40,178 nucleotides of DNA from JADJPL01 sp049315745 (GCA_049315745.1 JBMOJO010000009.1:1-40178), one strand, 5' to 3'; counted from the stretch's first letter, positions 25,659 to 33,822 are shown. Made by a program: numbers and translations. Notes: generated by a model from the sequence alone, not told the origin.

Positions 25659-25805
25659 TTGTGATGGGGTTATCTTCATGAGAAAATGAGTTGTTTTTCT
25701 TCTATGTAAGGGCTCTTTGAGGAAGCACAGCCGGCCTACGTGACCGAAAAAAGGGCCCGTGTAGAAGAAAAACAGCCATTTTAACCATGCGCATCCCGTC
25801 ACAAC
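25659..25805 (-). repeat. Palindromic intergenic repeat, copy B
   Basis: About 147 bases directly after the GH92 stop. The ends TTGTGATGGGG and GCATCCCGTCACAA are inverted repeats. The arms carry matching GAAGAAAAAC / GTTTTTCTTC segments (TTTTTCTTCTATG with GTGTAGAAGAAAAAC), and the centre has CACAGCCGGCCTACGTG. On the minus strand it matches copies A, C and D, for instance CCTTTTTTCGGTCACGTAGGCCGGCTG beside the TCTTTTTTCAGTCTTGTAGC region of C. Arms and core match better than the spacers, the pattern expected if the RNA or DNA fold is what is kept. The remaining ~190 bases to deoC hold no gene. Confidence 0.75.
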
Positions 25806-25996
25806 AAGTCTCTTAACCATCCGCACCCAGATCTATCGCCAGGATTACCGAAGTGCCTATTGAAACCGTGGCGGGCGTCCCAACACAAAATTTACTTTCC
25901 TATTAAGCAGCCATAAATTTTCATTTTCTATTAATTTTTGCACTAAATTGCGGGCACAAATTGTTTTAACAATAGTTACATCAAAAGATTTTCCCG

Positions 25997-26671
25997 ATGA
26001 AGCCCAAAGTGCTGGCAGCATATATAGACCATACCCTGTTAAACCCCGATTGTGCGGAATCAGAAATTCAGCAACTGTGCGAGGAAGCTGTACATTATGG
26101 ATTCGCGTCTGTATGTGTCCCGCCGTTCTACGTCCATAAAGCGTCACAACTCCTTGGCAAGGAAGATTCCCAATCTGTGCGGGTCACGACGGTCATCGGC
26201 TTCCCCTTTGGATATTCCAATACCCCCGCTAAAGTGGAAGAAATCAAAAAAGCCGTTGATGAAGGTGCCGATGAAGTGGATGCCGTCATCAATTTCTGCG
26301 CCGTAAAAAATAAACACTGGAGCTATGTCGAAAATGACATTGACAGCATGTGCACTGCCGCCCGTCTGCGGGGGAAGAAAATAAAAATCATCCTGGAAAC
26401 AGCTATCCTGAACCCCGAAGAAATCCGGCACCTGATGGATATCCTTCTGGCCACACAACCCGACTTCGTAAGGACGTCCACCGGCTTCAACGGTACCGAT
26501 TCCGGTCAAGAGGCCGTAAAGCAGCTTCGGCAGCTAGCCGGGGCTAAAATACAGGTCAAAGCCTTTGGGGATATCCTTTCATCCGAGCGGGCAATATCGC
26601 TTATCGAAGCAGGTGCCAACCGCATCGGTACAACGGCGGCTGTAGCGCTGATGCGGGGCACAAAGGGCTAA
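25997..26671 (+). CDS. deoC: Deoxyribose-phosphate aldolase homologue with altered active site
   Basis: A 224-residue DeoC-family TIM barrel. Family segments are clear: YIDHTLLNPD, VCVPPFYV (Cys40, equivalent to Cys47 of the E. coli enzyme), VIGFPFGYSNTPAKV, GADEVDAVINF (Asp95, equivalent to Asp102), KIKIILETAIL and GANRIGTTAAVAL. The enzyme normally splits 2-deoxyribose 5-phosphate into glyceraldehyde 3-phosphate and acetaldehyde through a Schiff base on the Lys of DFxKTSTG. Here that motif is DFVRTSTGF: Arg159, codon AGG at ~26471. The second active Lys remains (Lys188, QVKAFGD), but the usual GG phosphate loop after it reads FGD. Activity as an aldolase is therefore uncertain. Other family residues are intact, so it is not a decayed gene. 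Confidence 0.85.
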   Translation: MKPKVLAAYIDHTLLNPDCAESEIQQLCEEAVHYGFASVCVPPFYVHKASQLLGKEDSQSVRVTTVIGFPFGYSNTPAKVEEIKKAVDEGADEVDAVINFCAVKNKHWSYVENDIDSMCTAARLRGKKIKIILETAILNPEEIRHLMDILLATQPDFVRTSTGFNGTDSGQEAVKQLRQLAGAKIQVKAFGDILSSERAISLIEAGANRIGTTAAVALMRGTKG

Positions 26672-26723
26672 AATTCGGGCAAAGCCCAATTTTTCTTTAT
26701 ATTTGCCCTAAAATCAAGCGCCT

Positions 26724-27140
26724 ATGCTCCGTTCTATCGCCCTTCTGGTATCGTCCCTGTCCTGCTGTGCTGCACTCTATGGGCAGGTTCCGGCAAGTGC
26801 CAACATCCGCTTTTTTGCGACTCCAGAAGTGGATCGCATCATGCAGGGTTACACGAGTACCAACCGCTCCACCACTACCGTTAGGGGTTGGCGGCTTCAG
26901 ATTCTTTCCACCAGCGACCGGGAGAGAATGGAGCAAACACGCAATACCTTCCGGATGCAATTCCCTTACATACCCGTTTCCTACGTCCACAACCGGCCTT
27001 ACTATCTCCTGAGGGTAGGGGCTTTTACCGACCAGCGGGACGCCATCCGGATCCAATACCTCATCCGGCCTTTTTTCCCTTCCACTTACCTTGTACAAGA
27101 TAATGAAATCAAGGTCACAGAGCTTTTTGATGCTTTTTAA
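26724..27140 (+). CDS. Exported SPOR-domain protein
   Basis: A 138-residue protein with an N-terminal signal peptide (IALLVSSLSCCAALYGQ, cleavage near residue 21) and a C-terminal SPOR-like domain (~53-130): GWRLQILSTSDRERMEQTRN, then YIPVSYVHNRPYYLLRVGAF and DQRDAIRIQYLI. SPOR domains bind glycan strands of peptidoglycan stripped of stem peptides, often at the division site. It is therefore probably a periplasmic cell-wall protein. It lies 12 bases before rodA, which supports a link to wall synthesis, and 52 bases after deoC. No enzymatic domain is present. Confidence 0.82.
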   Translation: MLRSIALLVSSLSCCAALYGQVPASANIRFFATPEVDRIMQGYTSTNRSTTTVRGWRLQILSTSDRERMEQTRNTFRMQFPYIPVSYVHNRPYYLLRVGAFTDQRDAIRIQYLIRPFFPSTYLVQDNEIKVTELFDAF

Positions 27141-27152
27141 CGCCCCGATAAT

Positions 27153-28556
27153 ATGTTAGGCAGACTTGGCAGTACCCGGAGTTTGGATTGGCCCACCCTC
27201 TCGATCTATATTGGCATGGTCGCCCTGGGCTGGCTCATGATCTATGCCGTGACCCTGCCCGAAGTTGAGAAACTGGGGTTTATCAAATCGGCAGCTGGAA
27301 AGCAATTGATCTGGATGATCATCTCATTCTTTGCCCTTACGGTAATTTATTCGATTGACTGGAAATTCTGGCAGGTTTTTGCTTACCTGATTTATAGCCT
27401 CTCTATTATTTCGCTGGTCGGGGTACTCATCTTTGGTCAAAATATTAAGGGGGCAACCTCCTGGTTTGCATTCGGAGGCTTCTCCATACAACCCTCTGAG
27501 TTCGCCAAATTTGCTACCGCTTTGGCCCTTTCAGCCTATCTCGGAACATTTAAAATCTCCCTGAAAAATTTTTCCCACCAAATGACCGCCCTCGCACTGA
27601 TCGCAGTACCCCCGGCGCTGATCCTGCTGCAGCCTGATATGGGTTCTGCTATTGTCTTCCTATCGTTTATGATTGCCCTGTACCGGGAGGGATTGTCACC
27701 GGTATATTTTTGGGCAGGCGGACTGGTCGCGGGCAGCCTTATACTTGGCTTTATTTATGATCCGGTTTTGATTGCTGCTACGATGACCGCAATCGCCATT
27801 GCGGTTCTTGCCTATCAACAACCTTCGCCAAAATATTGGCTGGCCGGGGTCTTGGCAGTCGCAATAGGTGCAGTATATGCCATCCCGAAAAAAATCGTCC
27901 CGGATTTTACTGTCGCCACCGGTGCCATCGTAGCCTTTTCCCTCCTTGCTATTTATCACTGGGCCCGAAAAGGGCCAAGACTTGTCCTGCCTTTGGGCAC
28001 TGCACTGGCCGTCTGTTGCAGCATCTCTTTTGCCTCGAATTATGCCTTCAACAATTTTCTGAAACCACACCAAAAAGACCGGATCAACGTCTGGCTCAAT
28101 CCGGAAAAATGCGATCCCCGTGGTTCGTTGTATAACCTCATGCAGTCTAAAATGGCCATCAGCTCAGGAGGTTTTTGGGGGAAAGGGGTTTTTCAGGGCA
28201 AAATGACCAAGCTAAATTATGTGCCGGAACAATCTACAGACTTTATCTTTTGCACTGTGGGCGAAGAACATGGGTTCATCGGAAGCTTCATCATCATTGC
28301 ACTCTTTACAGCCCTGATCCTGAGGCTGACGATCATCGCCGAGCGTCAGCGCTCTACGTTCTCCAGAATATACGCGTATGCGCTCGCAGGGATTTTTTTC
28401 ATACACTTTCTGGTCAATATCGGTATGACAATGGGACTGGTCCCGATTATTGGCATCCCACTGCCTTTTGTCAGCAAAGGTGGGTCTGCACTGCTCAGCT
28501 TTTCCATTATGATCGGCGTACTCTTAAAATTGGACAGGCATCGTTACAGCGTCTGA
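27153..28556 (+). CDS. rodA: Peptidoglycan glycosyltransferase RodA
   Basis: A 467-residue SEDS-family membrane protein with about ten hydrophobic segments, the lipid II polymerase of the elongation machinery. Family motifs are ATSWFAFGGFSIQPSEFAK, LLQPDMGSAIVF, the large extracellular loop DRINVWLNPEKCDPRGSLYN with MAISSGGFWGKG, then PEQSTDFIFCTVGEEHGF and the C-terminal GIPLPFVSKGGSALLSF. It is longer than E. coli RodA (370) because of an extra ~90-residue hydrophobic stretch in the middle, common in Bacteroidota. The partner PBP2 and mreBCD genes are not in the window. The call RodA rather than FtsW rests on the extra segment and the absence of a division-cell-wall cluster. Confidence 0.9.
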   Translation: MLGRLGSTRSLDWPTLSIYIGMVALGWLMIYAVTLPEVEKLGFIKSAAGKQLIWMIISFFALTVIYSIDWKFWQVFAYLIYSLSIISLVGVLIFGQNIKGATSWFAFGGFSIQPSEFAKFATALALSAYLGTFKISLKNFSHQMTALALIAVPPALILLQPDMGSAIVFLSFMIALYREGLSPVYFWAGGLVAGSLILGFIYDPVLIAATMTAIAIAVLAYQQPSPKYWLAGVLAVAIGAVYAIPKKIVPDFTVATGAIVAFSLLAIYHWARKGPRLVLPLGTALAVCCSISFASNYAFNNFLKPHQKDRINVWLNPEKCDPRGSLYNLMQSKMAISSGGFWGKGVFQGKMTKLNYVPEQSTDFIFCTVGEEHGFIGSFIIIALFTALILRLTIIAERQRSTFSRIYAYALAGIFFIHFLVNIGMTMGLVPIIGIPLPFVSKGGSALLSFSIMIGVLLKLDRHRYSV

Positions 28557-28613
28557 TGATGCCGCACCTGACCGGAACATACCACTAAGTCCAGAACGAT
28601 CCCGACAACATAC

Positions 28614-28646
28614 TTTTACCCGGGTAAAACGGGGGATAATCTCCCG
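28614..28646. other. Two adjacent inverted repeats between rodA and tgt
   Basis: TTTTACCCGGGTAAAA (28614-28629) is a perfect 16-base palindrome. Overlapping its end, ACGGGGGAT-A-ATCTCCCGT (~28628-28646) is a second inverted repeat with one mismatch. They sit 58 bases after the rodA stop and 45 bases before the tgt start. They could be a processed mRNA border or a regulator site; there is no T-run to mark an intrinsic terminator. Confidence 0.5.
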
Positions 28647-28690
28647 TACGTCACAGCCGGGGAACCCTCAAAAGGCATAATACCATTTTC

Positions 28691-29824
28691 ATGTTTAGCT
28701 TTACCATCGAACACTTCGATACTGGCAGCAGCGCAAGGGCAGGAAGGATCACTACGGCCCATGGAGAAATACAGACGCCCATTTTTATGCCCGTCGGGAC
28801 GGCCGGAACGGTCAAAGGCGTACACCAGTATGAACTCGCTGAAGAAATTGGTGCCCAGATTATCCTGGGGAATACTTACCACCTTTATCTGCGGCCAGGG
28901 GCGGAAGTACTCCAAAAAGCCGGAGGACTGCACCAATTTAACGGTTGGAACGGGCCAATGCTCACCGATAGCGGGGGCTACCAGGTCTATTCATTGAGCC
29001 ACCGCCGGAAAATCAGCGAGGAAGGAGTCACTTTCCATGCACATATTGATGGGTCGCGCCATCTATTTACCCCGGAGCGGGTCATGGATATCCAGCGTCA
29101 AATCGGCGCCGATATCATTATGGCCTTTGACGAATGTACCCCCTATCCCTGCGATTATAGTTACGCCAGACAATCCATGGAGCTGACCCACCGCTGGCTA
29201 GAGAGGTGCTGCCGGCGATTTGACCAAACGGAGGGCCTCTATGGCTATGGACAAACGCTTTTCCCGATTGTGCAGGGAAGTACTTACCCCGATCTGAGGC
29301 GCCATTCAGCAGAATTTGCAGCTTCCTTACAGCGCCCTGCAAATGCAATCGGCGGGCTTTCCGTGGGCGAACCCGCAGAGGAGATGTACGCCGTCGCGGA
29401 ACAAGTGTGCGCTATCCTCCCTACAGATAAGCCCAGATACCTGATGGGTGTAGGCACACCGGCCAATATCCTCGAATGTATTGCCCTCGGCGTTGATATG
29501 TTCGATTGTGTACTTCCCACCCGGAATGCCCGGCACGGGATGTTGTTCACCCGAAACGGGATTATCAATATCAAGAATCAAAAATGGCAGCACGATTTCA
29601 GTGCCGTTGATGAGGAAAGCCCCTGCAGGAGCAGCCGCTTCTATAGTAAAAGCTACCTGCGGCACCTTATCCACAACCATGAAATCCTCGGCGCACAAAT
29701 TGCGACCTTACACAACCTCGGCTTTTTCCTGTGGCTGGTCGGAGAAGCCCGCAGACAAATCCGGGAAGGCCGTTTTATGGCCTGGAAAAACCAGATCTTG
29801 CCCGCCCTAAGCCAAAGGATTTAG
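28691..29824 (+). CDS. tgt: tRNA-guanine transglycosylase (queuine synthesis)
   Basis: A 377-residue enzyme that swaps guanine-34 of GUN-anticodon tRNAs for preQ1. The TIM-barrel motifs are present: FMPVGTAGTVK, LTDSGGYQVYSL (Asp93, general base), DIIMAFDECTPYP, GGLSVGEP and GVDMFDCVLPTR (nucleophile Asp272). The zinc site is altered: the family CxCxxC reads Ser310-x-Cys312-x2-Ser315, while the later His341 in ATLHNL is kept. I recall similar cysteine loss in other Bacteroidota Tgt proteins, so it may be a lineage trait. The LptF/LptG gene starts 26 bases after, a pairing common in the phylum. No other queuosine gene is in the window. Confidence 0.95.
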   Translation: MFSFTIEHFDTGSSARAGRITTAHGEIQTPIFMPVGTAGTVKGVHQYELAEEIGAQIILGNTYHLYLRPGAEVLQKAGGLHQFNGWNGPMLTDSGGYQVYSLSHRRKISEEGVTFHAHIDGSRHLFTPERVMDIQRQIGADIIMAFDECTPYPCDYSYARQSMELTHRWLERCCRRFDQTEGLYGYGQTLFPIVQGSTYPDLRRHSAEFAASLQRPANAIGGLSVGEPAEEMYAVAEQVCAILPTDKPRYLMGVGTPANILECIALGVDMFDCVLPTRNARHGMLFTRNGIINIKNQKWQHDFSAVDEESPCRSSRFYSKSYLRHLIHNHEILGAQIATLHNLGFFLWLVGEARRQIREGRFMAWKNQILPALSQRI

Positions 29825-29850
29825 CTAATTTTGTCTTTTAAATTCAAAAA

Positions 29851-30939
29851 ATGCCCAAAATACTCGACCGGTATATCATCCTGAAGTACCTCGCTACCTT
29901 TTTCTTTACCGTACTGATCGTTACCATGATCGGGGTTATCATTGATTTCAGCGAAAAGGTCGAAAAATTTATAGAAGAACCTATTACTGTCGCCGAAATC
30001 GTCGGGGAGTATTATCCAAGCTTCGTCCTCTACCTGGCAGGCCTCCTCTGGCCGCTCTTTTGCCTGATGGCCGTGATTTTTTTCACCTCACGGATGGCCT
30101 ACAATTCAGAAATCATCTCTATACTCAATGCCGGGATCAGCTTTAACCGTCTGCTCCGCCCGTATCTGGTCGCCGCTGGCTTGCTCACCGGCATCTACCT
30201 GCTTGGCGCCCATTTTCTCATCCCCTGGGGCAACGGGCACATGTTCCGCATACTGCATACCTATATCAGCAAAAACGAAGACAAGGCAAAAGTTCGCGAT
30301 ATCCACCTGTTTATTGCGCCGAATACGACCGCGTTCATCGGCTATTACGCTAAAGGAGACAGTACCGCAAGGGATTTCCGTATCGAAGTATTTGACGATG
30401 CAAAGCTTGTACAAGTACTCAAAGCCGATCGCGCCGAATGGCAAAAGGCTACCTCAAAATGGCGGATCTATGATTATGAGCTGCGCACCTTTGATGGTAT
30501 GCGGGAACGGTTCGACACAAAAATCGGCCAGCAATTCGATACCCTGCTCAATATCGGGCCAGAAGATTTTATTGATTATGCCAGCCAGCAAAATATGATG
30601 TCCACCCCTGCCTTACTACGCCATATCCATAAACAGGAAATCCGCGGCGCGGGTAATACAGGAAAGTATCTCCTTGAATTCCACCGAAGAAATGCCGAGC
30701 CGTTCACGATTTTTATCCTCACGATAATCGGCATGACTATCGCAGCCAGAAAAATCCGTGGCGGGGTTGGTTTACACTTGGCACTCGGTATCGGCATCGG
30801 GGCAATCTATATCTTCTTCTCCAAATTTGCCTCTACGTTCGCCCTGGGCAGCAACCTCCCCGTCTGGCTCGGCGCGTGGACACCCAATATCGTCTTCGCC
30901 GCCGTGGCTGCTTTCTTCTTCAAAAAAGCACAGAAATAA
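29851..30939 (+). CDS. LptF/LptG family lipopolysaccharide export permease
   Basis: A 362-residue inner-membrane protein of the YjgP/YjgQ family. It starts MPKILDRYIILKYLATFFFTVL, with three N-terminal membrane helices (to ~120, including LAGLLWPLFCLMAVIFFTSRM), a periplasmic beta-jellyroll (~130-260, with KAKVRDIHLFIAPN and KLVQVLKADRAEW) and three C-terminal helices (FTIFILTIIGMTIAARK and GGVGLHLALGIGIGAIYIFFSK). With LptB and a partner permease it extracts lipopolysaccharide from the inner membrane and passes it to LptC. LptF and LptG cannot be told apart from sequence reading alone; the tgt neighbour favours the LptG-like copy of Bacteroidota. Position downstream of tgt at 26 bases indicates co-transcription. 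Confidence 0.9.
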   Translation: MPKILDRYIILKYLATFFFTVLIVTMIGVIIDFSEKVEKFIEEPITVAEIVGEYYPSFVLYLAGLLWPLFCLMAVIFFTSRMAYNSEIISILNAGISFNRLLRPYLVAAGLLTGIYLLGAHFLIPWGNGHMFRILHTYISKNEDKAKVRDIHLFIAPNTTAFIGYYAKGDSTARDFRIEVFDDAKLVQVLKADRAEWQKATSKWRIYDYELRTFDGMRERFDTKIGQQFDTLLNIGPEDFIDYASQQNMMSTPALLRHIHKQEIRGAGNTGKYLLEFHRRNAEPFTIFILTIIGMTIAARKIRGGVGLHLALGIGIGAIYIFFSKFASTFALGSNLPVWLGAWTPNIVFAAVAAFFFKKAQK

Positions 30940-31317
30940 GCATTCAAGTTTTTGGACTTTCCGCCCGCTCGCGACCATATTTTTTCCAATCTCGTCATTT
31001 CAGATGTAATACACAGAAAAACAACCTGTTTTATCCTGTAATCGCTTCTTTCCCCTACCTTCAAACTTATGCCTAAATCTTAAAAAAACAGTATTTTCAT
31101 TTATTATTGAAAAAACAATAAACCAAACAAAAAGGAAAAAAGAATCAAAAATAATTGTATATCAAATGTTTATACCCAAATAATGGATAAAGAAACAAAA
31201 AGCAAACCTGTTTTTCAAAAAAAATAGTCTATTTTCTTGCTTTTTGTTGAATATACACCTACCTTTGATTCAACAAAAGGCCATATTGGCTAAAACATCC
31301 TAAACAATTTAACAGCC
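30940..31317. other. AT-rich gene-free region before the sigma factor gene
   Basis: These 378 bases hold no protein-like frame. Most of the region from 31060 on is strongly AT-rich (runs such as AAAAAAACAG and TTATTATTGAAAAAAC), far more so than the neighbouring genes. The right end carries the probable sigma-gene promoter (31237-31267), which leaves an untranslated leader of ~45 bases. No clear long inverted repeat was seen. The AT content suggests an upstream-activating or regulator-binding region. Confidence 0.55.
31237..31267 (+). promoter_or_regulatory. Bacteroidota-type promoter of the ECF sigma factor gene
   Basis: TTG at 31237-31239 (in TTTTCTTG) and TACCTTTG at 31260-31267 match the -33 and -7 boxes (TTTG, TAnnTTTG) with a 20-base spacer, inside the expected range. 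Transcription would begin near 31273, about 45 bases before the start codon. Confidence 0.6.
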
Positions 31318-31854
31318 ATGTCACAACTCGAATTCGAAAACAGATTCTATCAGATGAGCACAATCTTGCATGCTTTCGCGTTCAACTTGACCAAGAACAT
31401 GGAGGATGCCAAGGATCTATACCAGGAAACAGCTTACCGGGCAATGACCAACATGGATAAATTCCGCCCGGGGACAAATCTGAAGGCGTGGCTGTTCACA
31501 ATTATGAAGAATATTTTCATCAATAATTACCGCAAAAAGGTCAAATCCAACACCATCGTAGATGTAACCGACAACCTCTACTATATCAATTCCGGCGATG
31601 TGGCAATTTCCAACCGTGCTGAATCCAATATCCTCATGGAAGAACTGGTAGAAATGATAGAAAAACTCGACGAGAGTATCCGTGTGCCTTTTCTGATGCA
31701 TTACCAGGGGTACAAATACCAAGAAATCGCAGACCACCTCGACCTTCCGCTCGGAACGGTCAAGAGCCGCATTTTCTTCGCCCGAAAAGAGCTCAAAGAC
31801 TTAATCCAGGCACGATATACAAATATGTCGCTCAATCTGGCTGATAAAGCATAG
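31318..31854 (+). CDS. ECF-type RNA polymerase sigma factor
   Basis: A 178-residue sigma-70 family protein with only regions 2 and 4. Region 2 includes DAKDLYQETAYRAMTNMDKF and the -10-binding LKAWLFTIMKNIFINNYRKK; region 4 is the helix-turn-helix KYQEIADHLDLPLGTVKSRIFFARKELKDLI. Sigma region 3 is absent, which defines the ECF group. No FecR-like or zinc-binding anti-sigma gene lies next to it: upstream is the LptG-type gene and downstream mutY. It is thus probably controlled at transcription, from the AT-rich region before it, or by an unlinked regulator. Similar orphan ECF factors are common in Bacteroidota. Target genes unknown. Confidence 0.93.
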   Translation: MSQLEFENRFYQMSTILHAFAFNLTKNMEDAKDLYQETAYRAMTNMDKFRPGTNLKAWLFTIMKNIFINNYRKKVKSNTIVDVTDNLYYINSGDVAISNRAESNILMEELVEMIEKLDESIRVPFLMHYQGYKYQEIADHLDLPLGTVKSRIFFARKELKDLIQARYTNMSLNLADKA

Positions 31855-32000
31855 GATTGTGTAAAAAAATAACATGTGCCCCGTAGAAGCCTAATTTCGA
31901 AGTGGCACACCAAAAGACAACACCCGTTCCGCAAGGCTGATTTTCCCTCGGATAGTCCTCTTGCCGGCCTGTGCCAAGAGCGACTAAAAAGTACGCATAC
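31854..32000 (-). repeat. Possible diverged copy (E) of the palindromic repeat
   Basis: The 238-base gap between the sigma gene and mutY has no gene. Its minus strand contains ATGCGTACTTTTTAGTC, close to ATGCGTCTTTTTTCAGTC in copy C, followed by a CAGGCCGGC core. Local hairpins are TGTGCC/GGCACA (~31874-31911) and CTCTTG/CAAGAG (31958-31980). The first 14 bases, GGATTGTGTAAAAA (31854-31867), are the reverse complement of 156-169 at the left end of the window. End arms like those of copies A and B are not clear, so membership is tentative. Confidence 0.35.
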
Positions 32001-32092
32001 AATGCCCTGTACGACATGACTCAAAGAATTAGTGTTCCCTTTCACCAACATCTGCCTTCACGCCCGACAGGAATAGCATAAATTCCAGGCTT

Positions 32093-33181
32093 ATGTCCCT
32101 TCCGCCTACTCCGGAAGCCTTCCGGCTTGTACTATACGACTGGCATAAGGGAATTCACCGCCCAATGCCCTGGAAAGGGGAGAAAGACCCTTACAGAATC
32201 TGGCTCTCGGAAATCATCCTCCAGCAAACCCGGGTGGATCAGGGAAAAGCCTATTATGAAAAATTTATCGCAGCGTTCCCCAATATCCAGACGCTGGCCA
32301 CAACTGAAGAAAACACCGTATTAAAACTGTGGGAAGGATTAGGCTATTATTCCCGCGCCCGCAATCTGCTACGCTGCGCAAAGGTTGTACACCAGCACTA
32401 CAATGGAAAATTCCCGGATACGGTGCAGGGCCTGCTCCAATTACCTGGCATAGGCCCTTATACAGCAGCAGCTATTGCTTCCTTCGCGTTCCGGCTCCCC
32501 GTACCTGCAATAGACGGCAACGTCGGGCGTATCCTGTCACGGATCTGGGGTATTGAAACCCCGATAGACAGCCCACAGGGAAAAAAGCAACTTGCCCTGC
32601 TCGCCAATACCCTCGTTGACCCAATCCATCCGCATCAGTTCAACCAGGCCATGATGGATTTTGGCGCCCTCCAGTGTGTGCCCCGAAAACCGCTTTGCGA
32701 AAAATGCCCTTTCCGGCAGCACTGCATAGCGCACCTGAACGCAAAAACGATAGCGTTCCCGGTAAAAACCAAAAAAAACGAAAAAAAGACGCGCTACTTC
32801 CATTATCTCGTCTTCATGGCCGGAGCAGAAGTAATCGTCCGTCAACGCCCGAAAGGGGATATATGGACTGCACTCTGGGAATTCCCCCTGGTAGAAGCCC
32901 CTTCGATAGACATCTCTCCCGAGGAGCTCAGGGCCGCTAGCCCATGGCTGCAACAACTGCCACAAGCCACCCTGACCCATAGCTCCAAAACCTATCGCCA
33001 AACGCTTACCCACCAACAAATCGCGGCCAGGTTCTGGGTATTTCAGATTAACCCAGACCTTCCTGCCGCAAAAAATAAGGAGTGGCAGCGTATGCACTGG
33101 AAATCACTTAAGGAAATTGCCCTTCCCGGAATTATCAGAACGTATCTCGAAGATAAAAATTTATACATTCATTTTCATTGA
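32093..33181 (+). CDS. mutY: A/G-specific adenine glycosylase MutY
   Basis: A 362-residue base-excision repair enzyme that removes adenine opposite 8-oxoguanine. The N-terminal catalytic domain has WLSEIILQQTRVDQG (catalytic Glu), the helix-hairpin-helix LPGIGPYTAAAIASFAF and the catalytic Asp in AIDGNVGRIL. The [4Fe-4S] cluster ligands follow with exact C-x6-C-x2-C-x5-C spacing in CVPRKPLCEKCPFRQHC. The C-terminal ~130 residues are the MutT-like domain that reads 8-oxoG (QRPKGDIWTALWEFPLVE). Length and start (MSLPPTPEAF) are normal. It precedes ssb by 131 bases, the usual order in Bacteroidota. Confidence 0.96.
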   Translation: MSLPPTPEAFRLVLYDWHKGIHRPMPWKGEKDPYRIWLSEIILQQTRVDQGKAYYEKFIAAFPNIQTLATTEENTVLKLWEGLGYYSRARNLLRCAKVVHQHYNGKFPDTVQGLLQLPGIGPYTAAAIASFAFRLPVPAIDGNVGRILSRIWGIETPIDSPQGKKQLALLANTLVDPIHPHQFNQAMMDFGALQCVPRKPLCEKCPFRQHCIAHLNAKTIAFPVKTKKNEKKTRYFHYLVFMAGAEVIVRQRPKGDIWTALWEFPLVEAPSIDISPEELRAASPWLQQLPQATLTHSSKTYRQTLTHQQIAARFWVFQINPDLPAAKNKEWQRMHWKSLKEIALPGIIRTYLEDKNLYIHFH

Positions 33182-33312
33182 TTTATACTCAAAACACCCC
33201 TGATGGCCCCCTCCTGTACCGGGGGAACATTACCCAAAAAACTGCCGGAACCGGATTGATTTTCATCGTAACTTGCCACAGTAATTTTTTTGTATCACTT
33301 AATCACAGCAAA

Positions 33313-33720
33313 ATGGTAAACAAGGTTATCCTTATCGGCAACCTGGGAAAAGATCCCGAAATACGCCGCCTCGAAAGTGGCGCGGTAGTTGCCAAGTTTT
33401 CAATCGCCACGTCAGAAAGCTATCGCGACAAAGATGGCAACTGGCAAGAACAAACGGAATGGCACGATATCGTCGCATGGCGCGCCCTCGCCGAACGCGC
33501 AGAGCAATCGCTGAAAAAGGGGATGACGATTTATCTGGAAGGAAAACTGACCCATCGTACCTGGCAGGACCAGGAAGGTAAAAACAGAAAAACAACCGAA
33601 GTCGTCGCGGATTACTTCAGGATACTCGACCGGAAACAGAGCGGGCAGCAGGCCGGCAGCGCCCAACACCCCGAACCTTCTCTCGAACCAGGTGGAGCAG
33701 AAAACGACCTGCCATTCTGA
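33313..33720 (+). CDS. ssb: Single-stranded DNA-binding protein
   Basis: A 135-residue SSB. The OB fold spans ~1-105: MVNKVILIGNLGKDPEIRRL, VAKFSIATSESYRDKDGNWQ, TEWHDIVAWRALAERAEQ and KGMTIYLEGKLTHRTWQDQEG. After a short linker it ends in the acidic partner-binding tip ENDLPF. The frame opens upstream at 33178, overlapping the end of mutY, but ATG 33313 starts the canonical sequence. It protects single-stranded DNA and recruits repair proteins. Its linker is short (~25 residues). It is followed by a strong hairpin and then repeat copy D before gldD. Confidence 0.96.
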   Translation: MVNKVILIGNLGKDPEIRRLESGAVVAKFSIATSESYRDKDGNWQEQTEWHDIVAWRALAERAEQSLKKGMTIYLEGKLTHRTWQDQEGKNRKTTEVVADYFRILDRKQSGQQAGSAQHPEPSLEPGGAENDLPF

Positions 33721-33752
33721 ACCCAGTCCCACCCTCCTCATCTGTAATGCAG

Positions 33753-33818
33753 CTTGTTTGGCTATGTACCTTCCCTGTTCGCCCCGGCGATCGGAAAAGG
33801 TACATAGCCTACAACAAG
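33753..33818 (+). terminator. Large hairpin after ssb
   Basis: GGCTATGTACCTT (33760-33772) pairs perfectly with AAGGTACATAGCC (33797-33809). An outer CTTGTT/AACAAG (33753-33758 with 33813-33818) extends it, and TTCC/GGAA can extend it inward. The loop is ~20 bases. It begins 32 bases after the ssb stop. There is no T-run after it, so it may act by blocking exonucleases more than as a classical intrinsic terminator. Confidence 0.55.
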
Positions 33819-33822
33819 ACAT

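Noticed and set aside
31854..32092. tRNA or small RNA gene between the sigma gene and mutY
   Set aside because: The short hairpins do not form a cloverleaf and no T-loop or CCA region is seen.
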